DNA of 64,000 nucleotides from Mortierella sp. BCC40632. Lineage: Eukaryota > Mortierellomycota > Mortierellomycetes > Mortierellales > Mortierellaceae. Below the pieces are notes generated by a model. It was not told the DNA's origin and did not search any database. It was given only the letters and a program-made list of their open reading frames with translations. The stretch covers positions 1,038,501 to 1,102,500 of the forward strand of contig WAEK01000013.1 of the NCBI GenBank assembly GCA_011634665.1. Reading direction: 5' to 3'. This document shows positions 1 to 11,953 of this stretch, one piece after another (within the stretch, counting starts at the first letter, position 1; each line of letters starts with the position of its first letter). The translations under genes and the position numbers were made by a program.

Positions 1-2691
1 TGACTGTATAGTGATACTTTTTGCCTTTGGTGGTGGTCTTGATTGCTTTTGGACTCTCAAAGATGACCCTCCAAGTTTCTGTTGTACATCAGGTCTAGGT
101 GCCCATTGACGAGGACGCCGACGATTTGCAGGGATGACTCTGGAGCGGTATATAGTTCGATTCTTATGAGGTCGATTCCGTATCTCCCTGGCCCTGGCTT
201 TGGTGAATTGTGTTCGGTTACTCGAGGTCAAATTGTTGCGATCGACATACTGCCTAAAATGTTGTAGGCCAAGGTCTTCATAATAACTCTCTGCGTCCAT
301 GAAATCACTGTCCGCTCCGCTTTCATCAAGATGTGCGGGAAAGGCGGTTGAATTGTTGGTAGTTGTCCATCGTCTTTTCTTGGCTGTTCCTATGTTCCCA
401 TCGGGCCTCGTGCCCTTGGAAATATCAGATGAATCACTCGAGGCTCCAGAGTAGTCAATATTGGATGTATTATACTCTAGGGGCTGGTTTCGCGAGGCCC
501 ATTTTGAGATTTGTGCTCTTGAGCGTGAGCGTCGTGAGGGGTTATCCGACTCAACCTATGTCAATTAATAGATAGGGGTCAAAAAAAAAAAAAAAAAAAA
601 AGCTGAGTAAATGCTATTAAGTGAGCGAATGGGTCCAGCACTACGATTGCGGGCACAGAAATGTACTTACACCTCTGGAAACATATTCTTCAGATGCCTC
701 GGTATCCGTCGGAATAGGGCGAGAGCTTTTGCGGTCAGATGATCGTACAACTAAGCGGTCGATAAATGATTCTCTTGAATACGAGGATGTCTTTCGTACC
801 GGTCTCGGATCCATGGTTTCTTCAAACACATCCATGTTATCCACGAGATCTTCATCACTCTCATCTCCATCTTCAGCCAGCTGAGCCATGAAGCTGTTCA
901 GTGCGTCGCCATCACGATGACTTGACACGAGTCTCGTCTTGGCGTGGTGTGCATGATCCTGCCTGTCTAACTCCAGGGGTCTATCCAGTGACTCAGGTAG
1001 TCCTTTCCTAGAGCTCCATTCTTTAGACCGAAGCGATCTCAGGGTGCCAGCATCGTCGGGAAGGAGATTTTTCTTGAAAAAAGCTGCTGGTAGGACATGT
1101 TGTCGGTGTCGCCTCGCCTTTTTAGTCTGTGGTTCGTAGTGGAAAGTAGATTGCTCCGATGCTGACTTATCATGGTCGCTATTGTTATCCTGGCCTTCTG
1201 GAGTGGACGAAGGCTGTTGTTGCTCACGGGTGCTTTGATATCCATCACCTAGCACAGAAGTTACGTTTTGGCTGTGTTTTGGAAATCGCATCCCTTCTGG
1301 TATAGCATCAATAGGTTCTAAAGGCTCAACAGACTGGTTCACAAGTCGCTCCAGTTTCCGTTTGGTCCTTGGGTTCAGTTGAGGATGTAAACGAACCTTC
1401 AACAAAGGTCGCGATACACCTCGCTCTGTTGATTTTGTTAAAGATTGTTTCCTCAACTGCTGTGGACCCCTCAGGTCGCTATCCAACAGTTTATCGTTAT
1501 CGAATTCCTGAGAGAACATTTCACTATGGATTGTGTGAAATACGGTTTCCATGTCCGTTGGTGGATCGTCATGTATAACATCCAAGGACTGGGTGACGTT
1601 AGGTGCTAGTAAGTGGTCATCTTCCTCCTCATATTCAGAGTCATCGTCGTTGTCCTTGGAGTATTTCCCTGCATGGAATCGTTCTGGGGCAACCCTGCCT
1701 CGGATTAATCGTGCATGCTGTTGTTTGTCCGCAGTGTATGGTTTTTGTTGCTGAAAGGTACGCGCGCGCAACGGGTAGGATCGAACTGTTCCTACAAAAG
1801 GTAAAATTTCCTTCGGAATCTCGTAGCCGGTTGTAGTTGAATCCAAGAGAGAATCTGAGTGGCTCCCTAGTTCCCCGTCCCTGAGTCGGATCTCCTCAGG
1901 AGACGTAGCACGAATGGATGAGGAGGTAGAGTCAATCCCGCGTGCTCTGTCTGACAAGATCTGTATGTTGGATGATTCATCTATAACGTCACAGGTGGAA
2001 GGCGAGAGATGGAGTTGTTCTTCTGAAGTTGGATCCGTAGTTTTCTGAGATGTTGACACTAGAGCCTCGTCAGCTTCCTTTGTCGAGGCGCCTAAATGTT
2101 GGAGTGGCAGCTGAGCTGTCTCTTCCAGACTAGACTGAGAGTCTTCATCTTCCGAGGCCGGAATTTCCTATAGTTTACGGGCACGAGAAAGAAAAATAAA
2201 TAAATATCAAGAGCTTAAGCATTTAGGCCGCAAGAGGTGCTACAGATAGAAGGTCATACCAGTAGTGTTTCTGCTAGTCCATTGGCTTCATCAAACTTCT
2301 GTACCAAGTGGACAGCTCCATCGCCAATTTGTCCCACGCATTGGAGGATGATTGCGTCGTTTGCTGCTTTTCTGGTGTCCTTTCGAGTTCTCAAGGTTCC
2401 TTCAATATCCCCTTCGTCTGCAGAGTCTGGGACAAGTACATCTGGTGTAGGGTAGGTATCATTGGTATTTGGCAAAGGAGCGATCTCGACCTCACTGGTG
2501 TATGATTCTGGGATGGTTTTCCCCTTGGACCGGTGAGCTTTTTTTCTAGGCTTTGGAGCTCTGTAATCGAGGGCGGTGGCGTTGCTTCTTTCTGAAGTCT
2601 GGGTTGACCTCCGTTCACTCTGCCTTGGATATGGCTGTGTGGAAAGAAACAATTCGCTAGCCTTATGGGTTTCTGACTGTCGCCTCGGCAT
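1..2691 (-). CDS. Mus7/Mms22-like nuclear protein, N-terminal part (runs off window)
   Basis: Three exons on the minus strand: 2260-2691, 671-2167 and 1-555, all joined in phase 0 with GT-AG introns (2168-2259 and 556-670). They give about 828 residues with no stop before the window edge, so the C-terminal part is missing. The sequence is acidic, rich in Ser, Asp, Glu, Arg and Gln and largely disordered. Two short conserved-looking patches stand out: VLPAAFFKKN (about residue 490) and FIDRLV (about residue 620). These resemble the GVLPASWLR and IDRML patches I associate with the N-terminal region of fungal Mus7/Mms22, a replication-fork repair scaffold of a cullin ubiquitin ligase. That match is from memory and weak. 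The start is the first in-frame ATG at 2691; a pyrimidine-rich CAG acceptor just upstream (2702) leaves room for another 5' exon. It is divergent from the gene at 3123, sharing a promoter region of about 430 bp. Confidence 0.5.
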
Positions 2692-3122
2692 TGGACGGGG
2701 ACTGAGAGGAGGAAAGAGAGTGGCGACAGACAAGAATCTGTTAGCAACGAACGATGCAATTTGGGATATATGCTTTGCCAGGGATTAAATGATCGAGTTG
2801 TTGAATGTCCGAAGATGGCAAGGTGGCGTTGGCAGTCAACAAACATTTGACGCACCTCCTCTCACCTTCTTCCTTCTTAACTGCTCCAGAATATGGATGC
2901 ATTCAATGGTGCGCGTCGAGGAGAAGGTTCTATCCCTGGGCACCAATGGATGAAATGAGCAGAGCCAAGAGGGTGTTGAGCGCCACGACGATTGAAGAGG
3001 ATCAAGATCTTTCCTCAATGTGTTGCAGTCACATTTACTTTTGCTCCTTCATATGTCGCTGCAGGTACCTTTGCAACATTCACAAGAACTAGTACCAGAC
3101 CAGACACTGTCATCAGCCAAAT

Positions 3123-4458
3123 ATGCCTGCTGGAGGAAGCCGCGACGATTCCTTGGAAACATCATCCGAAACTCACGTAATTGGCATGGAAGCAAAAGAA
3201 TCTGTCGAGCCTCAGTTTGAATTGGACAGAGTGACTTCAACCCTCGATGACTTATTGAAGGAACAGGTTCTTGCAAAGGCGGAGCAGCTCTCCACTAATA
3301 TCCCCAAAGGATCAAGGAGGATTGTTGTTCTATATTCTGGTAGGCTTTTTTTGTTGGATATTAGTGCATCGATTTATCTTCTAGACGATCCTAAACTGCT
3401 TTCTCACTGCACCTTGTTTAGATATGTTCTGTCCGATCCTTAGGTACCATACAGAGCTTCTTTCAGAAATTTTGCGAGTTCTCCCTCCAGCCATACTACA
3501 TTCCGAGGGCGCACAACGCAACGAGTCTGATTCAAGCGTGGTCAATGCTAGTAAAGAAGAGTCGCCAGAGTGTCATATTGTTGCAACTATACTTTCACTC
3601 AAATCGGACCTGATTGTTGAATCTGCTCTCCCCGAGCCTTTTCAGTTGGATCTTTTCGATCGAAAAAAATTTGCCAATATTCAAATGAGCGAGTCGTCGT
3701 TTGCGTCTCAAGATTCACTTATTCTCGATGATACATGGGCTCGTATTCAGTCAAAGAACCTCGACTCTGACTGTTCAAGCAGTGGATATGATGCCATGGA
3801 CAAAATATCACAGGATCTGAAGGACGAGTGTGACCGACTCGAGAGCATCCTGGAAGAAATCAATCGAGCCTCAGCGGGAGAGTCTGCCCCACTAGAACTG
3901 GTATGCATTCTAGAGCAATCTGAGACAAGGAACTATAGTTTACCAAAGGGCATTCGTTGCAAGGTAGCTTTCGTGATCTCGAAAGACAGGGAAGAGCGCC
4001 CGCGATCGGTGGCTCTAAGAACATCGACGCACTGGCTTGACCGCCTTTTTCTGAGATTCGGCTACACTCAGGAATGGACGAATGCACAAATGATTCCTCT
4101 TTACATAGTCTTACCAGATACCAATGAGCCGACTCTGGAAGGCCAAAGACCATCGGCCCTTTTCTCCGGTGTACCGATTCATCTCTCAGCAGAGCGCCCA
4201 CTTGAGGCACAAACAAGGATCATGGTTAAGGAAGGAAAGGGGGCAGAAGTCTTTGAGCCCAGTGTTTTGAGTGAGATTGAAAGGACCAAGGTATTTGAGA
4301 TGCGTGCCATCCGGAAGCCCGATTTTCTGCACCTGGTGAGCTCAAGGACTATGTTCAGCAATATGCGTATAGGTAGAGACCTTTCCAACAGGATCGACGA
4401 TACAGACAATAGTAATAGTAGCAAGTTCAGAGATGACGAAGATAATCCATTTCTCTGA
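3123..4458 (+). CDS. hypothetical protein, 417 aa, two exons
   Basis: Exons 3123-3339 and 3422-4458; the 82-nt intron is GTAGGC...TTTAG and splits an Asp codon, giving the continuous stretch VVLYSDMFCPILRYHTELL across the junction. I do not recognise the family. The N-terminus is polar, then a helical Leu-rich segment follows the splice site. The middle (about residues 215-245) contains a predicted coiled-coil-like stretch with DLKDECDRLESILEEINRA. The C-terminal third has a compact hydrophobic/aromatic part (WLDRLFLRFGYTQEW) followed by an Asp/Asn/Ser-rich tail. No signal peptide or membrane segment is visible. It is transcribed divergently from the Mus7-like gene and its stop is about 600 bp before MED25. 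The exon pair and reading frame look real; function is unknown. Confidence 0.7.
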
Positions 4459-5062
4459 ATCCCATTTAGAGGTTGATGCGGTTTACCTCCAACTGGCCAA
4501 ATGTATGTAGCAACTTGATAGCCACCTTTCCCACTCCACTAGCTAAGCCTTTTATTGACTTGGGTTCAAAGATCAAGACAAGAAATATCCTTTGTATGAT
4601 TCTTCTTTTATGGCTACGTAAATGTTTCTATGGGGCGGATAAGTTTAATGCATGCTTTAGGCGTCAAAATTAAAGTGCCTTTCCATCCACTAAATAGGAA
4701 AAGGTGACTATGAAGCGGGAGAAATGGCTCAATAGCTAGAGATTGGGGAGTATTTCCTCTAAGCTTCAAGCTGACAATTTACGGAATCAAGTCTGCCACA
4801 AGAGGCAGATTATGCATCACGTGGATTTCAATCGGCCGCTGCAAATATCTTCCCTGCTTTTGGTTTCTCCATCCCTTTGCCATTTAATCTCTTTTGCAGC
4901 ATTCAGCACTTCATTCCCACCTTCCCTGTATACTCGGCATATCATCCATAGAGGGCTTGCATTGAACGAGAGACGAAGGATAACGACTTTAACTCTTGGG
5001 CGGACGCCAGCTTAGCGATTGAAATTTCTTCATAGCCTCTTTTGCTTGTACACATCGAAGCC
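4459..5062. other. intergenic spacer upstream of MED25
   Basis: About 600 bp with no convincing gene on either strand. It holds the 3' flank of the preceding gene and the MED25 promoter/5' UTR. A pyrimidine-rich stretch lies at about 4860-4930. Confidence 0.6.
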
Positions 5063-6183
5063 ATGCTAGCCGCGAGTGCACACACCCCCACGCCAGGGCC
5101 AACTGCTGCATCGCCCGCCTTTGGGATTGCATCCCCTGGCGCAGGTGCCTCTCCCATGCCTATTCAGAGTGTCTCTACTCCAGGACCTCCATCCCAAAAG
5201 CATGAGATCTTGTGTGTTTTTGCAATTGAAAACTCGGCCCGAATGGGGCCTCATTTTGAGACGCTGCTCATCGCGTATATTGAGCCTATTCTCCGGTAAG
5301 CGTACATCTTACAATAACCATGCAATTTGGAATCGCGAATCCCTGCTTCTTAACTCCTGGATGCTTTGACTCTAACTGATAATCACACAGACACTTCCGA
5401 GCACCTCCCATTGATCCAGAAACCAACCAACCTCGGCCCAAAGACTCCGTAGGTTTACCTTCCAGGGCCAGTGAATTTCTATTGTTCTGGGACTAAGCAA
5501 CCCTGACACTTTCACTAGCTAAATACTATCTTCATTTCTTATGATAGCCTATTGTGCGGTGTGGTTTAGCGGTCTATGGCGACTACCATCCAAGCTCTTC
5601 AACAACGGTGGATACACGCTACTTCACCAACGATTCGATCAATTTTTTGCGTGAGCTGAGGCTCATTCGTTTTGAATACGGTGGTGTGTTTCGTAATGCA
5701 GTGACAGAGGGGCTGGTTTCCGCTTTAGAGGTAACTAGTCAAGATACAGAGTATTTTTACAGTTGATTTTCAGATCTGTACAAAACACACTCTAATTGAT
5801 AATGCTATTTGCTTGCAAACATGTTTCAATAGATGTTTGATCAGTATGATGAACTGAAAACTAGTGATACTGTGGAGCCGGAGCGCCATTTGATCCTAGT
5901 AGCCGATAGTATGCCATATACGACCGGCTGTCGATGCAACTCTAATGAACGATACGATAACTTTGGTCTTGCGGATGTAACGGAGGAGTTGATTAAGGTA
6001 ATTCATGCACCGGTGCAAAGCCTCGATCGTTCGCTTATTTAGCCCAGGTAGGTCCATTCTGTGGATTCTAGATCTAATATTAATGTGATTTTGTGGTACG
6101 CTTAGCGATCTATATCCTTGTCCCTAGTATCGCCATCTGAACATTCGGAACTGAATAATCTTGTTATCAAGGTAGTGGAAGCG

Positions 6184-6221
<38 letters not shown>

Positions 6222-9028
6222 ACATTTCTTTTTGTAACAAGAAGGTGCTCAATTGCTCACACATCTTTGTCTCTTCCTAGGCAAATGATCAGAATACTAC
6301 TATCATTGATGCTACGCCAAAGTCATCAGCAAACCATGTTGTCAAATTAGCTGGATTCCAGCTTCCATCTATCGTTGCGACGCCGGCTGCGACTGCTGTC
6401 TCGATTGTTCCAACAGCAACAACACCCCAGTCCGACCCACAGACAATCAATGAAAACAACAAAAGGGGTAGTACATCACTTTCTCAAACATCGTTGGATG
6501 GCATTGATCTTAAGCGAGAGTCTTCTGCGAGCTCTCCTGCGGCTACAGGAACTTCACCTAATCTTACCGGACACTCGGCAAAGCGAACAAAGATCGATGA
6601 GACCCTTGCTCCTACAGGTCCTATTCAGCCACCACAAATAAACGGTGCGACTTCTCCTGAGGACAGCAAGGTTGGCCTTCAGGACCAAAGAGCTAAATCA
6701 AGTGCAGATCAATCAACAGCACCTACGCCTGCTCATGATACAGCTCAGGATCCAGCTACTTCAAGCCCTTCAGCGACAAAGGCTCGCACGCCTCAGTTGA
6801 AGAACGTCCCCGTCTCTCAGCCTTCCCAAGCACTGCCACAGCTAGCAACGATGTGCATGTTGCCCACATTGAATACTCAAGTCCCACCAGTAACCCCGTT
6901 GACTCAGTTGACACCCCAGCAGATCCAGGCGTTTAAAGCCAATCCACTACAGCTCCAAAATCTTGCTCATGTCCAGCACCATGTGCCTCAAGTTGCGCAA
7001 ATGACTCCACAACAACCGATGCAACAACAAGGATCCCCACTAATTAAGCACCAACAGACACAACAGCAGACAGCTCAACAGGCTGCCCAACATGCTGTTC
7101 AACAAGCAGCACACCAAGCTACACAAGCGGCCGTTCAGCGTCAGGCAATACAGCAACAGATTTTGCAGCGTCAGATACTTCAACACCAGCATCAGAACGC
7201 TAATGGGGCGGCTACAGCCAATAGCGGAGTTGGTAATGCTAGTCCTAACAAACAGTTAGTGTCAGGTCAAATTGGTCAAGACGGTAACCACTTCCAACTG
7301 CAACAACCACAGCAACCACAGCAACCTCCACAACAACCACAGCAGCCGCCACAGCAAATTAAACCCCAGCAATTGCCTCAGACTCAGCCTCAGACTCAAC
7401 CTCAGACTCAACCACCATCCCAGCCACAGCCACAACCGCAGACTCTGCACAATGTTCCGGCTGGAGTGGGGTCACCCTTAGTTGCCAAGTCAGCTGCAAT
7501 GGGATCTCCTCTTCAGCGAAATTTGGGATCTCCCGCTGCAATCAATGCCACGGGTGGCTCCCCTGTAGTAGCTGCGGCGATTCAACAGCCTCAAGTCAGA
7601 CCACCAGGCCTTGTGACGAACCCTGCTACGGGCCAGCCCTTAGCAAATCCACAGCTTTCCCTTCAGCAGCTTCAGTTCATTCGAATGCTTCAACAGCGTG
7701 CGGCGAGTGGAATTGCACCAACACCTCAGCAGCAACAACAGCTGACACAGATAACACAGTTGTTGAATTCACAAAGACAAGCTCAGCATATCCAACAAAT
7801 CCAACAACTTCAGCAAGCACCGCAAGTCCCACAAGTCCCACAAGTCCCACAGGCTGGGCAGGCACCGCAGCATCAGCAGGTACAACAGCAAATCCAGCAA
7901 TTGCTACAGCAGAGGAGTCAACAGGCGTTGCAACAGAATCCCAGCCCACTTATGTCACTACAGCAGCAACCGCCACAGCAAAACCAGCAACCGCAACCAC
8001 AGCAACCGCCTCAAGGCAACCTGATGCACCAAGCTCCCCCTGCTGTGTTACAGGACGGACAACAGCTCCAGCAGGTTCAACCACAGCAGCCTCAGCAACC
8101 ACAAGGCCCATCGCCACAACATTTACAGGCAATGCAGCAAAATCAGACAGCTATGCAAGTTGCACAAGCTCAGCAACGAAATGGGCTTGGCAGCGATCCA
8201 GTCTGGAGCGGAGAGCTTTCGTGGATTGTAAACCTTCCGAATACACAGCAGCCACGAGAGCTTGTATGCTCTATATCGACTTATGCAGGAAAGAAGATCG
8301 ACAAGTCTTTAGAGGAGGAGTAGTAAGTCCACGTTATTATTTGCCCACTGTTTTTCATTTTGGTATTGTCGCTGCAAAAAGGGCCGAGAATCAATCTCTA
8401 ACACCAGAGCACTGTTGTCCCAATATCGTCTTCTAGTTCATTTGCGCTCTGGCCCAAGAGACTTCAGATTACCAACCATATGCCTGCTAAGACATCAGAG
8501 CTACAAAAACTGGCAGAGACACATAGTTTGCCATTTATCTATATTTTCCCTTCTCCTGGCGCACCGGCTGAAAACGGCTCAATCTTTGACATCCTGACCA
8601 AAGGCCTTGGGATCCGGAAGGCTGTTGCAACTGTTCGGTTCCCTCAGATCGGCCCTAATGCAGGGATGGTGCTGATTTACAATGAGAAGAGGTCAAACCT
8701 GATCGGACTGCTCTTCCTGAAAGTTCCTCTTCCTAATTTGACCCTCACAGGGCCACTTCCACCACAACCTCAACAGCAGTTCCACCTTCAGCCGCAAGGG
8801 CAGCAGCCTCAGCAACAGCCTCAGCAACAACCTCAACAACAACCTCAGCAGCAGCCTCAGCAGCCTCAACCACAATCTCAGCAGCCCCAACATCCTCAAA
8901 TTAATGTCACAACACCAAATATGATGGCCGCTACGAGTCAAGCGCCGATGATGACCCAGCAGCAATTTCTCTTACATGCACAAATTCTTCAAAAGAATAG
9001 AATGCTTCAACAACAACAGCAACAGCAG

Positions 9029-9066
<38 letters not shown>

Positions 9067-9472
9067 ACAACAGCATTTATTTCAGCAACAACAGCAGCAG
9101 ATATCTCAAGGGCAGCCTTTACCAGGTAAGATCTCTAACACCAGCCCTCCCCCCCCCTCCTTCCTTTTAATGTACTGATAGCCATTCAAGTGTATTGATT
9201 ATTCGACCTAACCTTTACTTTTTTAATGGGTCCATTTTGGTGGTTGACTAGGTAATATCGGAGCAAATTCAATGCAAGCAATGGGTATGCCTACGGGTAA
9301 TCCTGGGTTGCTTCAAAACCTTCCATATGGATCTCTCTCTATGCAACATCGACTCCAGCTTCAGATGCAGCAGCAGCTTCTTCACCAACAACAACAACAG
9401 CAACAGCAGCAACAGCAGCAACAGCAGCAACAACAGCAACAAGGTCATATGCAGGATCCCAATCAGGGTTAG
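5063..9472 (+). CDS. MED25: Mediator complex subunit 25 (VWA and ACID domains, poly-Q rich)
   Basis: Eight exons: 5063-5295, 5391-5448, 5548-5730, 5833-about 6009, 6106-6171, 6281-8322, 8437-9125, 9252-9472; about 1,220 residues. Residues 1-235 form the von Willebrand A-like domain that anchors Med25 to Mediator (IENSARMGPHFETLLIAYIEP, VYGDYHPSSS, SISLSLVSP). A very long Gln/Pro-rich linker follows. Residues about 875-1023 match the activator-interaction (ACID/PTOV) domain: WSGELSWIVNL, then SFALWPKRLQITNH across a splice, then GMVLIYNEKRSNLIGLLFLKVPL. The end is a pure poly-Q tail. The role is to bridge transcription activators to RNA polymerase II in the nucleus. The end of exon 4 is uncertain: a good donor at 5998 leaves the VWA domain about four residues shorter than the weaker donor at 6010. 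The intron at 6172-6280 carries a T34 run. Confidence 0.93.
9008..9073 (+). repeat. CAG/CAA poly-glutamine tract in MED25
   Basis: Uninterrupted run of about 22 Gln codons mixing CAG and CAA, coding in the seventh MED25 exon. Codon mixing slows slippage, but length polymorphism between strains would be expected. Confidence 0.95.
9386..9442 (+). repeat. second CAG/CAA poly-glutamine tract in MED25
   Basis: Run of about 19 Gln codons in the last MED25 exon, just before the stop at 9470-9472. Confidence 0.95.
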
Positions 9473-9651
9473 GTTGGAGAAAGACACCTGAGCAAGAGGA
9501 CTACAAAGAAAAGAAAAGAAAAGAAAAGAAAGAGGAAGGAAGAGATCGTGGGCTCTTCCCATCTCCTGTTATACTGGGTTGATGTTGTATCCATTTTGGA
9601 TGGTGCAAGGAAGAACAATACCACGCATAGATCACATAGGTCCTCCGTACG

Positions 9652-9654
<3 letters not shown>

Positions 9655-9686
<32 letters not shown>
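9655..9686. repeat. (CA)n microsatellite
   Basis: About 16 perfect AC dinucleotides in the MED25 3' flank. Confidence 0.95.
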
Positions 9687-9690
<4 letters not shown>

Positions 9691-9712
9691 TCCTACCTAA
9701 CTTATCCCACTG

Positions 9713-9739
9713 CCTCTCTCTCTCTCTCTCTCTCTCTCT
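9713..9739. repeat. (CT)n microsatellite
   Basis: About 13 perfect CT dinucleotides shortly after the CA repeat. Confidence 0.95.
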
Positions 9740-10577
9740 TCCCTTCCCTTCCCTTCACTTCACTTCTGTAAATCGTTTCACTGTAATGAAGTATTTATTG
9801 CTTGGTATTCGGCAACGCTGCCAGCTCATCCTTAGTTTCCGCCAACTCTTCTATTGTATAAAGAAAGAACAGGAAAATGGTTGTCAGAAAAAAAAAAAAA
9901 AAAAAAAAAGTATTTTTGATCTTGTTTTGATGAGAGAAAGGCTTCACTATACTTTTCTTGCTGTCAATAATGGTGGTCTTGTCATCCAGGAAAAACAGTC
10001 TCGAGGATGGCACCTTTCTTGCATACACTTTCTGAAGTCCGGAACCAAAAGGGTATTGTGGGTCAGAGAGAGAGGAAGAGAGAGAGAGAGAGGTTAGATT
10101 ACTATCAGTCCTATTTAGATATTCAACCCATATGCTGGTCTCTCAAAGTATTTTTTTTTTCTGCCAAAATACCGCATCGGGTCTAAGTGTCGACAGCTCG
10201 TCCGTCAAGACATCCAGCTCGTGAATCTTTTGAATATGCGCGCATTAGAAAAGAATGTAGAAAAAACAGCATCAGCACAATGAGCCCTAAGCAATTGAGG
10301 CGAGGTGATCACACCTCCTTTTCTTCATTCTCTCATCGAACAGGCCGAGAAGGGAAACTCTATTTGCAAGTCTTTTCTTTTTTGGACATGCCTTGTTCTT
10401 GAGTTCTTCACTCATTTGACTGCGGTTTAATGTAGACATGGTTGAATGCAAAGAAGACGATCAGCCTTCGGCGCTCTTTCTTTCTTTCTTTCTTTTTTTT
10501 TTCTGCAATGGGAGCCCTTTATCCCAAGTCACAGTCAATTCTATGGAATGAGGGGCGGAGCGAGGAGGAGGAGGGGC

Positions 10578-11953
10578 TCAGGCCTTATTCATAAGTTCAA
10601 ACAGCTTGAGGACCTTGGATCCAGCCTCGGCCACGGTGTCATCCTTCTCTTCTTCGTCATCATCCTCGTCACGAGCATTGACCAGCTTGACAGCTTCAGC
10701 CATGGCCATTCCAGCAAGGATAGCCTTCATTTCTCCATGAGAGACCTTCTTGCCGCCCTTCTCTTGCTTCTTCTGGTATTTCTTCATGGCCTCGTACGCA
10801 GCTATTTCAAGCGAGAGTAGACAGATCATGTTAGATCATGTTAGATCGTAGGGGATGGGGATAGGAAAAATAACTCTTGTACACCACGCATAAAAAAAAA
10901 AAAAAAAAAAGGACCTACCAGCAGCAGCAATGGCTTGATTCTTGCGAGAAGTTTCCTTGTGCTCCTTACGCTCCTTTTCCTTGGCCTTTTCCTTGGCCTT
11001 TTCCTTGGCCCTCTTTTGCTCAGCCTCGGGACTCCTCAGCTTCCACCACTTGCGCTTGGCAGCAGCAGCAGCAGCAGCAGCAGCCTCCTCCTCAGCTTTA
11101 CGCTTCGCTTCCAACTCGGCCAAAATTCTTGCCTGCTCAGCCTCCGCCTCTCGCTGCTTTGCAAGTTTGCGCTCCGCCCAAGAGCGGCGAGGGTGACATC
11201 CCCACCAAGAGCCATACAGCTTCTTGTCCTTTTCGTCATCATCGTCCGAATCGTCATCGCCATCTCGTTTTCCATAGAGTGCCCTATGTGCTTCCTTCAT
11301 CTCTTTAGGATCGACCTTGGGTTCGAGACGACGGCGTTGTCTCCGCTCTTGCTTCTCTTTTTCTGTCAATGCCTGATACTTTGCCTTCTGAGTCTCCTCT
11401 ACATCCGAGTCCGAGTCCGAATCATCTGAATCGTCCTCGTCAAACTTTTCCTTGACACGATTGGCCATCCGTTGGAAATAGTTCTTCTTCTCCTGGAGCT
11501 CTTTGTCGTCGCCTTGAATGCCCAGGTGTTTAAGTGCAGCATCAGCGGGGACGCTGATCGACACGGCATCATCCTCATCGTCACTATCTTCCTGGTTCTT
11601 GGCCTTCTTGGAGGATTCGCGGTGGAAGAGCTTATCCCAAAAGTTGCGGTCAATGGTCTCACCCTGAGGAGCGGCCTTGTTCACGGTCTTGACCTGCCAC
11701 TTTTCGTCTTTGGGTGGGACTGAATAGTTGGGGGACCAAGAAAAGTCTGTTTAGAGCATATTCCTGAATGGTCGAGCTGGGAACAACCGCTGGGGTACTA
11801 GTGTAGGTATAACTTACCAGGGGGAGGCACGTCATCATGGTGCTGATGCGAGCTAGAACGCAAATGGAGTTTGTCCTCGACTGAATGCCAAGCTTGCTTG
11901 AAGACATTCTCGTCTTTGGGGCATTTGTCCTTGGTGTCGGGTTGAGCAAGCAT
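10578..11953 (-). CDS. CipC-like protein with C-terminal DUF3759 domain
   Basis: Exons 11818-11953, 10919-11719 and 10578-10801 (minus strand), 386 residues; both introns split a codon in phase 1 and restore frame exactly. The last exon and the end of exon 2 form AAAYEAMKKYQKKQEKGGKK and then VSHGEMKAILAGMAMAEAVKL, a match to the DUF3759/CipC pattern (AxxxEAxKxYE, G-x-SHxxAKEILAG). CipC-type proteins are small fungal proteins induced by stress or antibiotics, with no known activity. This one is much longer than usual: about 300 residues precede the domain, with a Lys/Glu/Asp-rich charged region (DDSDDSDSDSD at about 150) and an Ala/Lys/Glu helical stretch including a poly-Ala run of nine (about residue 270). 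No signal peptide or TM segment. The intron at 10802-10918 contains an A19 run. Confidence 0.75.

Larger units (their letters stand above)
9473..10577. other. intergenic, simple-sequence rich
   Basis: Space between the convergent 3' ends of MED25 and the CipC-like gene. It contains AAAAG repeats (about 9505-9532), a CA microsatellite, a CT microsatellite, an A20 run (about 9889-9909) and a GA-rich stretch (10068-10092). No gene seen. Confidence 0.75.

Noticed and set aside
7262..8965. Leu-rich and Val/Ala-rich minus-strand ORFs opposite MED25
   Set aside because: They are antisense shadows of CAG/CAA glutamine codons; the plus strand carries a clear spliced MED25.
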